A stretch of DNA of 7,334 bases from UBA922 sp964565405. Its GTDB lineage: Bacteria; Patescibacteriota; Patescibacteriia; Magasanikbacterales; UBA922. Of this stretch, positions 1-4,834 are shown one piece after another (position 1 is the stretch's first letter; each line of letters begins with the position of its first letter). A program made the position numbers and the translations under genes. The stretch spans positions 1-7,334 of the forward strand of contig CAZMEW010000027.1 in NCBI GenBank assembly GCA_964565405.1. The letters run 5' to 3'. The notes beneath the pieces were generated by a model. The model ran no database searches, had not been told where the DNA came from, and was given only the letters and a program-made list of their open reading frames with translations.

Positions 1-1
1 G

Positions 2-22
2 AAAAAGAAGGCAAAAAAATAG
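2..22 (+). CDS. C-terminal tail of an upstream gene (partial)
   Basis: Reading from base 2 gives Lys-Lys-Lys-Ala-Lys-Lys and then a TAG stop, followed 15 nt later by a hairpin terminator. A lysine-rich tail just before a terminator is a common way for small basic nucleic-acid-binding or ribosomal proteins to end, but six residues cannot identify a family. The gene begins outside the window. The call rests on the in-frame stop and the terminator behind it. Confidence 0.45.
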   Translation, partial: KKKAKK

Positions 23-37
23 TCACATGCTCTATCT

Positions 38-70
38 AAAAATATCCTGATTGGTCAGGATATTTTTATT
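38..70 (+). terminator. Hairpin terminator of the upstream gene
   Basis: A perfect 13-bp stem (AAAAATATCCTGA at 38-50, TCAGGATATTTTT at 55-67) closes on a 4-nt TTGG loop. The A-run on the left and T-run on the right mean it could terminate transcription from either side. It separates the upstream gene from the cold-shock gene. Confidence 0.85.
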
Positions 71-103
71 ACTACCCGGGATACCCTATCCATAGCACCC
101 CCA

Positions 104-132
104 TTGACAAAATGCCAAAAATAGTGCATAGT
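104..132 (+). promoter_or_regulatory. Promoter of the cold-shock gene
   Basis: A consensus -35 (TTGACA, 104-109) is followed by a 17-nt spacer and a -10-like CATAGT (127-132; four of six consensus bases). Transcription would begin near 139, leaving a leader of about 66 nt before the ATG at 205. The leader contains a small hairpin, CGAG-TTT-CTCG at 168-178. Leaders on csp genes often control temperature response; here that is inference. Confidence 0.6.
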
Positions 133-204
133 CTTTATCATGTCTCACAGCATACGAAAAACAAAGTCGAGTTTCTCGGTCTTACTCATTTCATAAACGT
201 AATT

Positions 205-402
205 ATGAACGGAACTATCAAGACTCTTACTGATAAAGGATTCGGATTTATTGCTCGCGAAGGCGAATCAAAAGATCTATTCTTTCATGCAAAGTCATTG
301 GTTGGTGTTTCTTACAATGAATTACAAGTTGGCGATGCCCTTACTTTTGAAGTAGTTGAGGGTGAAAAAGGTCCAGCTGCAACCAACGTTTCTCGAGCGT
401 AA
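205..402 (+). CDS. csp: Cold-shock domain protein (CspA family)
   Basis: A 65-residue single cold-shock domain, the normal length for bacterial CspA-type proteins. These fold as a five-stranded OB barrel that binds single-stranded RNA and DNA and melts RNA structure in the cytoplasm. RNP1 is visible at about residues 11-16 (KGFGFI) and RNP2 at 25-29 (LFFHA); the C-terminal KGPAATNV is also typical of the family. I chose ATG 205 rather than the in-frame ATG at 112. The extra 31 residues match nothing in the family, ATG 112 lies between the -35 and -10 of the likely promoter, and known Csp proteins start right at this M-x-G-T-I-K strand. There is no clear Shine-Dalgarno. The gene is a single unit with its own promoter and terminator. 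Which Csp paralogue it is cannot be told. Confidence 0.95.
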   Translation: MNGTIKTLTDKGFGFIAREGESKDLFFHAKSLVGVSYNELQVGDALTFEVVEGEKGPAATNVSRA

Positions 403-410
403 TCGCTTGA

Positions 411-448
411 AAATAAAAAACTCTCCCCTAATAGGGAGTTTTTTATTT
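411..448 (+). terminator. Bidirectional terminator after csp
   Basis: The left arm AAATAAAAAA (411-420) pairs perfectly with TTTTTTATTT (439-448), and inside it CTCCC (423-427) pairs with GGGAG (434-438). A 2-nt CT bulge (421-422) lies between the two stems and the loop is CTAATA. The T-run makes it a good intrinsic terminator. The endonuclease V remnant begins within a few bases of its right edge. Confidence 0.85.
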
Positions 449-453
449 TTTCA

Positions 454-663
454 AATGAAATTATTGGAGCGGCTATACGGACAAAACGAAATGTGAAACC
501 CGTATTTGTTTCCCCCGGTAATCTCGTCACACTTGAAGAAGCTATTGATCTCGTAAAAAAATGCATAATCAAACACCGTTTGCCCGAACCTACCCGTCTA
601 GCACATATAGCCGTAAATGAGTACCGGACCGGAAAGCTAATAAAAAATAATTTATTTGTATAA
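454..663 (+). pseudogene. nfi: C-terminal remnant of endonuclease V (deoxyribonuclease V)
   Basis: The frame from 454 reads NEIIGAAIRTKRNVKPVFVS, then PGNLVTLEEA and finally HRLPEPTRLAH, ending in TAA at 661-663. This is the closing third of endonuclease V, which cuts next to deoxyinosine. The family has EIIG..IRT, PxFVSPGH and the strongly conserved R-L/I-PEPTRLAH block in that order. Family members are about 220 residues; only about 69 remain. Upstream, the same frame runs through the csp terminator without homology, and there is no ATG. The conserved His of SPGH is Asn here (AAT where CAT is expected), a one-base change at a position near the active site. The N-terminal part with the catalytic acidic residues is absent, so it should be inactive. 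The match is from memory of the family, but the motif order is distinctive. Confidence 0.8.
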
Positions 664-683
664 GTTTACGTGAGTGATATACT
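656..683 (+). promoter_or_regulatory. Extended -10 promoter of the hydrolase operon
   Basis: TTGTAT (656-661) lies 16 nt upstream of TATACT (678-683), which is preceded by the extended -10 dinucleotide TG at 675-676. The -35 overlaps the stop codon of the endonuclease V remnant. Transcription should start near 690, beyond the first ATG (684) and 3 nt before the second (693), so the message may be almost leaderless. Confidence 0.6.
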
Positions 684-1706
684 ATGACGCATATGCATAT
701 TACCAATTTCTTAATCCGACATCGATACAAAATCTCTACAGGCATTATTTTGCTTGGTCTCGGCACCGCACTGGGGTATAGTTTGTTCCACCTTACCCAC
801 CGACAAATAGTCACCCCCGTTACGTTGGGTAATTGTGAAAACCACCCCTTTATTAACCCCACACTCGACTGCGGTGAAATTGATCAAAACATTACCCGAA
901 TTAGAAATATTGATATACAAATTCGTAAAATCATCGATAACGAAAAAAAAGAGGGGCATATCACTCGTGCCAGCGTCTTCTATCGCGATCTTACTACCAG
1001 AAGATGGTTCGGAATTGATGATACAGCGAACTTCTACGGCGCAAGTTTACTCAAACTCCCCTTATCAATTATATATTTCAAATTTGCCGAGATTTCACCT
1101 AATATTTTAGGCCAAAAATTCAGCTTACCAACAGAAAATCGAAATGAAAAAGAAATGTTTCCATCATATAAAAAAATCCTCACTCCAGGTTCGGAGTACA
1201 CTGTACAAGAATTAATTGAGGGTATGCTTATTGATTCAGACAATAACCCCGTTAGTGTACTCAATGGCCATATTGATCCCATATTCCGTTCGAATATTTT
1301 GACTGATCTCGGTATTGAACAATCTGAAACAGGTAGTGATTCTCCTGAACGTTATATAAACGTCCGAATTTATTCAAATATTTTGCGGTTTCTATATAAT
1401 TCATCCTATCTTAATCTCGAATATTCCAATACCCTTCTTGAATACTTATCACGTAGCACTTTCACCGACGGTATTAGTAAAGTAATCCCTAAGAATATTC
1501 CTGTTGCACATAAATTTGGTGAAGCGACCCAATACGCAACAGATGGGTCAATCGTCTCTCGTATACTCCATGACTGCGGTATCGTCTATGAGCCTACTAA
1601 TCCGTATATTATCTGTGTCATGACTGAGGGCAAAGACTTTTCACAAATGTCCGAGGTGATACAACACATCACTAAAGCAACCTTTAAATTTGAAGATTAC
1701 CAATAA
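684..1706 (+). CDS. Membrane-anchored serine hydrolase, class A beta-lactamase fold
   Basis: A 340-residue protein with a short basic N-terminus, one membrane segment (about residues 17-37) and an extracytoplasmic domain. Class A beta-lactamase / DD-peptidase-type motifs appear in order: the SxxK catalytic serine (S121-LL-K124), SDN (185-187) and, in place of KTG, K277-F-G. The region near 296-316 (HDCGIVYEP..YIICVMTEG) resembles the last strands of the fold. I do not see the omega-loop glutamate motif (ExxxN) needed for efficient antibiotic hydrolysis, so a cell-wall-related or unknown hydrolase role is more likely than resistance. Cys51 and Cys63 could form a disulfide. ATG 684 directly abuts the -10; the real start may be ATG 693, three codons in. 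It is the first gene of an operon, with the MFS gene 11 nt downstream. Confidence 0.8.
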   Translation: MTHMHITNFLIRHRYKISTGIILLGLGTALGYSLFHLTHRQIVTPVTLGNCENHPFINPTLDCGEIDQNITRIRNIDIQIRKIIDNEKKEGHITRASVFYRDLTTRRWFGIDDTANFYGASLLKLPLSIIYFKFAEISPNILGQKFSLPTENRNEKEMFPSYKKILTPGSEYTVQELIEGMLIDSDNNPVSVLNGHIDPIFRSNILTDLGIEQSETGSDSPERYINVRIYSNILRFLYNSSYLNLEYSNTLLEYLSRSTFTDGISKVIPKNIPVAHKFGEATQYATDGSIVSRILHDCGIVYEPTNPYIICVMTEGKDFSQMSEVIQHITKATFKFEDYQ

Positions 1707-1717
1707 AGAATTACTGT

Positions 1718-2344
1718 ATGCCAAAACGCGCACGTAAACTCAAAAACTATTTTCTTCTTGATATCAATGTAGTGATTCGTTTCCTCATCCTTTCTGATAC
1801 GATTCTTCTCGGAGCTGCTGGACTACTTGCGCCAATTTTTGCCCTTTTCATCCAGGATTTTATCAGTATTGAGCATAGCGAGGTGGTCGCAGGAATTGCA
1901 GTTGGAGTCTATCTTCTTACGAAGAGTATTATGCAGATCCCTATTGCTGAACTGGTGGATCGAATCCGAGGTGAACGAGATGATTTTTGGATCATGTTTA
2001 TTTTTACACTTATTATTGCGGTTATTCCACTTCTCTATCTCTTTATCACCACCCCTCTTCAACTCTACATTGTTCAATTTTTCTTAGGATTATGTACCGC
2101 ATTCACGTTCCCAACGTACATGGCGATATTCACCCGTCATATCGATAAATCAAAAGAAGGAACCGAGTGGGGTGTATATTTTACCGCGACCGACCTCTCG
2201 AGCGCACTACTTGCAATTATTGGAGGATATGTTGCCTCGACCCAAGGTTTTCCCACACTTATCACACTTATTGTGATAGCATCAGTCATCGGTACGCTCT
2301 TCTTATGGCCTATCAAGCCGTATATCAGGATGCCCAAGAAATAA
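1718..2344 (+). CDS. Half-size MFS-type membrane protein (six helices)
   Basis: A 208-residue protein with a basic N-terminus and six likely membrane helices at about 20-47, 55-80, 88-110, 113-138, 152-173 and 177-199. After helix 2 the loop A79-E-L-V-D-R-I-R-G-E-R resembles MFS motif A (GxLaDrxGrr), and helices 4-5 carry the charged cytoplasmic loop expected in an MFS N-terminal domain. Full MFS transporters have about 400 residues and twelve helices. This gene stops cleanly after six, and the next gene starts 4 nt later with an unrelated protein, so it is not a simple split gene within the window. It may work as a homodimer or be a reduced relic; substrate unknown. No Shine-Dalgarno is evident, and short spacing suggests co-transcription with the upstream hydrolase. 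Confidence 0.75.
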   Translation: MPKRARKLKNYFLLDINVVIRFLILSDTILLGAAGLLAPIFALFIQDFISIEHSEVVAGIAVGVYLLTKSIMQIPIAELVDRIRGERDDFWIMFIFTLIIAVIPLLYLFITTPLQLYIVQFFLGLCTAFTFPTYMAIFTRHIDKSKEGTEWGVYFTATDLSSALLAIIGGYVASTQGFPTLITLIVIASVIGTLFLWPIKPYIRMPKK

Positions 2345-2348
2345 ATTT

Positions 2349-2615
2349 ATGAAGTTAGAGAACGGGAATGACCTTGAAATTATTCCTGGAGTAGGGAAAA
2401 GTATTGCTGAAGACCTACGGAATATTGGAATCACAACTGTGGCACACCTGAGAGGAAAAAACCCTGAAAAACTATATCAGCAATCTAATGAATTGGTGGG
2501 CCACGTTCAGGACCGGTGTCTTCTCTATGTTTTTCGATGTGCTGTATATTTTACCTCACAGACAAAGCATGACCGAGAACTGCTCAAATGGTGGAATTGG
2601 AAAGATAAATCCTAG
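2349..2615 (+). CDS. Cdd1-family helix-hairpin-helix protein
   Basis: An 88-residue protein matching the 'pathogenicity locus' Cdd1 family (Pfam PF11731 from memory). It has an N-terminal helix-hairpin-helix (IPGVGKSIAEDL, about 12-23, with GITTVAHLRGKNPEKLY following) and a C-terminal DRCxLYVFRCAVYF block (55-68), then the closing KWWNWKD. The helix-hairpin-helix suggests DNA binding, but no biochemical role is established that I know of. The Cys57/Cys64 pair in the conserved block could bind metal or be structural. Length is normal for the family. It starts 4 nt after the MFS stop and is probably the last gene of that operon. No hairpin terminator is visible in the 71 nt that follow. Confidence 0.8.
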   Translation: MKLENGNDLEIIPGVGKSIAEDLRNIGITTVAHLRGKNPEKLYQQSNELVGHVQDRCLLYVFRCAVYFTSQTKHDRELLKWWNWKDKS

Positions 2616-2652
2616 TCCACCCAGACATACCGTCGATCAAAAACCAACTATA

Positions 2653-2661
2653 TGCTATACT
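2653..2661 (+). promoter_or_regulatory. Extended -10 promoter before the small membrane protein
   Basis: TGC-TATACT is an extended -10 element with five of six bases of the TATAAT hexamer. No convincing -35 is seen, which is usual for extended -10 promoters. Transcription would start near 2668, leaving about 19 nt before ATG 2687. Confidence 0.5.
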
Positions 2662-2686
2662 TATCATTGAATGTAGTAGTTTAACT

Positions 2687-2923
2687 ATGCCAAAAAAGAA
2701 AAAAAAGAATCAACGACGACACCTTTTTCAATATTTTTCTAGAAATTTTGCTATCGTTCTTGGTATGGTATTCATATGGCGAGGTATTTGGTATGCGCTT
2801 GATTATATTGATAGACTTATTTTCAATGGACAACATATCGTAACCGCCATTCTTGGGGTAATGTTTGGTTTTGCATTATTGTATTTTCCGGATCATGATC
2901 TTGATGAGATTAAAGAACTTTAA
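2687..2923 (+). CDS. Small two-helix membrane protein, unknown function
   Basis: A 78-residue protein. A strongly basic N-terminus (PKKKKKNQRR) is followed by two hydrophobic segments at about 20-40 and 50-68 and a short acidic tail (DHDLDEIKEL). The basic start predicts a cytoplasmic N-terminus and, with two helices, a cytoplasmic acidic C-terminus. Charged or aromatic residues inside the first segment (WRGIWYALDYID) may line a helix-helix contact. I do not recognise a characterised family. An extended -10 promoter lies just upstream, and the glycosyltransferase gene starts 52 nt downstream, probably on the same transcript. Confidence 0.75.
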   Translation: MPKKKKKNQRRHLFQYFSRNFAIVLGMVFIWRGIWYALDYIDRLIFNGQHIVTAILGVMFGFALLYFPDHDLDEIKEL

Positions 2924-2975
2924 AAAAGTTTCCCGCTTGTGTTGCGTTCCATCACTATTAAACCTCCCCCTAACC

Positions 2976-3551
2976 ATGTTATTCTCAATCATCATTCCGA
3001 CCATTAACCGCAGCCGAAGCATTCTTCACGCCTTATCCTCGGTCTTTACCCAGACTTACCCCACATGGGAAGTGATTATTGTTGATGCCGACAAAGAAAT
3101 TTCTCAGCTTATTCTCCCCTTACTCCCTCATGACCGAAGGGTGCGCTATATACAAAAATCCTACCATACTGAATCTGAAGCTCGAGCCCTCGGGATTAGC
3201 GCAGCGAGAGGAGATGTGATAACGTTTCTTGATGCGGATGATTACATTGCCCCCACACACTTAGAGACTCACTATGATTATTTTGCAACCAACCCTAGTG
3301 TTGAGACTATTATTGGCAAACCCACGATTATAGGAAGTCCGTATATTCAAGATACCCACTCCCCTGATCATTATTCACACGTACATTCCCTTCCGACACA
3401 TGGAACCTTCTTTATCAAAGAGTATGTGTTTGACCATCTCGGAGCATTCCCTTCCGACACTCATGCATTGTACGAAGCTATTAAAAGTCATAAATTCGTA
3501 TCCCGCCATATCGCCATGCCGACCTATATCTACGATCGAAGCGACCGCTAA
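2976..3551 (+). CDS. Short family 2 glycosyltransferase
   Basis: A 191-residue GT-A-fold protein. It opens with the hallmark strand FSIIIPTINRS (3-13), continues with SVFTQTYPTWEVIIVDAD (22-39), then ARALGISAARGDVITFLDADDY (69-90), where D86-A-D88 is the metal- and nucleotide-sugar-binding DXD. Such enzymes transfer a sugar from an activated donor on the cytoplasmic side, often for surface polysaccharide. It is shorter than usual (about 230-300) and has a compact C-terminal half with no membrane helix. The GT2 segment usually reading VDDGS is VDADKE here. ATG 2976 is chosen over ATG 2865 because the earlier start overlaps the preceding gene and adds 37 residues before the conserved first strand. 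The AlkD-like gene starts 5 nt after its stop. Sugar and acceptor are unknown. Confidence 0.85.
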   Translation: MLFSIIIPTINRSRSILHALSSVFTQTYPTWEVIIVDADKEISQLILPLLPHDRRVRYIQKSYHTESEARALGISAARGDVITFLDADDYIAPTHLETHYDYFATNPSVETIIGKPTIIGSPYIQDTHSPDHYSHVHSLPTHGTFFIKEYVFDHLGAFPSDTHALYEAIKSHKFVSRHIAMPTYIYDRSDR

Positions 3552-3556
3552 TTCCT

Positions 3557-4264
3557 ATGTCATATAGCCGAATCGTACACGAGTTACAAAAGTTGGGTAA
3601 TCCAAAAAAAGCCGTATTTCTCAAACGGTTTTTTAAAACTGGTAAAGGACAGTATGCCGAAGGAGATCAATTTCTCGGGATTACCGTCCCCCTCCAGCGT
3701 GCCGTTGCCAAAAAATATAGCAATCTTGATCGAAATTCGCTGAATTTACTTATTGCAAATGGAATTCACGAATACCGACTTACTGCTCTTATCATTCTTG
3801 TTGACCAATTCAAGCATGGGGATGATAAAACTAAAAAAGATATATTCAGATTTTACCTCTCGAAGACAAGACGAATTAATAATTGGGATCTAGTTGATCT
3901 CTCTGCACGCGATATTGTGGGAGAATATCTACTGACACATCCCGAAGAGATATTGATTCTCTATAGACTAGTAAAATCAAAAAATATTTGGGAAAGACGT
4001 ATTGCAATTGTCTCAACTTGGGCTTTTATTAGAAAAGACCAGTTTGAACATACACTTAAACTCGCCCAATTACTTCTCAAGGATACTCACGATCTTATAC
4101 ATAAAGCACTCGGTTGGATGCTCCGAGAACTTGGGAAACGTGATCGAAATACCCTAATTGGCTTCCTCGATCTACACGCCGCTCACCTGCCGCGTACTGC
4201 ACTTCGCTACGCGCTTGAGCATCTTTCACCAGAGAAGAGAGCGTATTATATGAACCAGAAGTAG
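3557..4264 (+). CDS. AlkD-type DNA alkylation repair glycosylase
   Basis: A 235-residue, mostly helical protein of the AlkD/AlkC HEAT-like repeat family. AlkD excises N3- and N7-alkylated purines without flipping the base out, using stacking Trp and catalytic Asp/Arg residues. The known Bacillus cereus AlkD residues have counterparts at nearly identical positions: W110 and D114 in NNWDLVD, R148 in WERRIAIVS, and W187 in HKALGWMLRELGKRD. The N-terminal GVTVPxxR-like segment is GITVPLQRAVAKKY (41-54). All key residues are present and length is normal, so it should be active. It is probably co-transcribed with the glycosyltransferase upstream (5-nt gap), an arrangement with no obvious functional link. 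No clear Shine-Dalgarno; start supported by the standard N-terminus. Confidence 0.9.
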   Translation: MSYSRIVHELQKLGNPKKAVFLKRFFKTGKGQYAEGDQFLGITVPLQRAVAKKYSNLDRNSLNLLIANGIHEYRLTALIILVDQFKHGDDKTKKDIFRFYLSKTRRINNWDLVDLSARDIVGEYLLTHPEEILILYRLVKSKNIWERRIAIVSTWAFIRKDQFEHTLKLAQLLLKDTHDLIHKALGWMLRELGKRDRNTLIGFLDLHAAHLPRTALRYALEHLSPEKRAYYMNQK

Positions 4265-4269
4265 AGGGC

Positions 4270-4298
4270 TTGATTTTTCCTGACTTTTATGATATAGT
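4270..4298 (+). promoter_or_regulatory. Strong promoter upstream of the RRM gene leader
   Basis: TTGATT (4270-4275) is separated by exactly 17 nt from TATAGT (4293-4298), which has the extended TG at 4290-4291. This is the best-spaced promoter in the window. The predicted start near 4305 leaves a leader of about 157 nt before ATG 4462. Confidence 0.7.
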
Positions 4299-4304
4299 AT
4301 GTAT

Positions 4305-4461
4305 GTGTAGGTTTAATCGAACTTTCGTCTCATAACGGTACCGACTAATGCGCTTGTGCGGCGCCGCTCGACTAGAGCTTGGGCATCAATTGACGAGAAC
4401 ATGAACCTTACAATGTATTATTTATTTCCCCACTTAGGGGAAAGCAAGCAAATTGTAAATT
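4305..4461 (+). promoter_or_regulatory. Long structured 5' leader (or small RNA) before the RRM gene
   Basis: This non-coding stretch is full of complementary arms. AGGTTTA (4309-4315) pairs with TGAACCT (4402-4408). Nested inside, TTCGTC (4324-4329) pairs with GACGAG (4392-4397). Within that, ATGC (4348-4351) can pair with GCAT (4383-4386), and a GC-rich core (17 of 21 bases at 4350-4370) includes GCTC-GACTA-GAGC (4366-4378). A second domain is formed by TTACAAT (4408-4414) with ATTGTAA (4452-4458), enclosing a perfect hairpin TTTCCCC-ACTTA-GGGGAAA (4425-4443). The last stem ends 3 nt before the start codon, so folding could block ribosome access. It matches no riboswitch, tmRNA, SRP RNA or RNase P RNA that I recognise. 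An independent ncRNA reading through into the gene is the alternative. Confidence 0.55.
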
Positions 4462-4740
4462 ATGTCAAAACAGCTCTACGTTGGCGGATTGCCATACTCA
4501 AGTACTGAAGATGCTGTACGCTCTGCTTTCGAGCAGGCTGGTGCAGTAAGTTCAGTCAAGATCATGACCGATAAGTTTACCGGTCGATCACGAGGATTCG
4601 GATTTGTGGAAATGGCTGATGAAGCCGGTGCCGCAGCCGCAATCGAAATGTGGGATGGCAAAGAATTCGAAGGACGACGCCTCAAAGTTAATGAAGCTCG
4701 ACCACTCGAAGATCGCCCACCACGCCGAAACGATCGCTAA
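4462..4740 (+). CDS. Single-RRM RNA-binding protein
   Basis: A 92-residue protein made of one RNA recognition motif and a short basic/proline tail (RPPRRNDR). RNP2 is LYVGGL at 5-10 and RNP1 is RGFGFVEM at 44-51, with the aromatic residues that stack on RNA intact (Y6, F46, F48). Bacterial RRM proteins of this size (for example the cyanobacterial Rbp group) bind single-stranded RNA, and some are cold-induced with regulation through the 5' leader. Here the gene sits behind a strong promoter and a long structured leader, so autoregulation is plausible but inferred. The ATG directly precedes the usual SKQLYVGGL start. No Shine-Dalgarno is seen, and its own terminator follows. Confidence 0.93.
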   Translation: MSKQLYVGGLPYSSTEDAVRSAFEQAGAVSSVKIMTDKFTGRSRGFGFVEMADEAGAAAAIEMWDGKEFEGRRLKVNEARPLEDRPPRRNDR

Positions 4741-4751
4741 GAAGCGAGACG

Positions 4752-4781
4752 AAAGACAGGTACGCACAACCCTGTTTTTTT
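4752..4781 (+). terminator. Terminator after the RRM gene
   Basis: AAAGACAGG (4752-4760) pairs with CCTGTTTTT (4771-4779), including one G-T wobble, around a 10-nt loop, followed by further T residues. It ends the RRM transcript just before the AP endonuclease promoter region. Confidence 0.7.
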
Positions 4782-4801
4782 GTTGTTAAAATTTTTTCTA
4801 C

Positions 4802-4831
4802 TTGCTAGAATAACCTAGCATCTAATATAAC
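4802..4831 (+). promoter_or_regulatory. Promoter region of the AP endonuclease gene
   Basis: TTGCTA (4802-4807) can pair with either TAATAT (4823-4828, 15-nt spacer) or TATAAC (4826-4831, 18-nt spacer). With the first -10 the start codon at 4835 would be about the first transcribed base, giving a leaderless message. An inverted repeat GCTAG-AATAAC-CTAGC (4804-4819) lies between the elements and could be an operator, but is short enough to be chance. Confidence 0.45.
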
Positions 4832-4834
4832 ACT

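Noticed and set aside
112..204. N-terminal extension of the cold-shock protein from ATG 112
   Set aside because: It overlaps the likely promoter, has no family similarity, and the cold-shock domain begins exactly at ATG 205.
312..862. Two minus-strand frames (312-572 and 590-862)
   Set aside because: They are antisense to csp, the endonuclease V remnant and the hydrolase gene, show no recognisable domain, and cross a terminator.
2488..2670. 60-codon frame overlapping the Cdd1 gene
   Set aside because: It is out of frame with a well-matched family member and shows no features of its own.
2616..2686. Terminator after the Cdd1 gene
   Set aside because: No stem followed by a T-run is visible, so readthrough into the next gene is possible.
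2865..2975. Upstream start for the glycosyltransferase
   Set aside because: It overlaps the preceding gene by 59 bases and adds 37 residues before the conserved first strand of the fold.
4336..4343. Palindrome CGGTACCG as a protein-binding site or restriction-type motif
   Set aside because: A single 8-bp palindrome in a leader rich in pairing is not informative.
4390..4421. Second promoter for the RRM gene (TTGACG and TATTAT)
   Set aside because: The spacer is 20 nt and the TTGACG bases belong to a paired arm of the proposed leader structure.
4804..4819. Inverted repeat GCTAG-AATAAC-CTAGC as a repressor operator
   Set aside because: It has 5-bp arms only and no second copy in the window; expected by chance, so mentioned only within the promoter entry.
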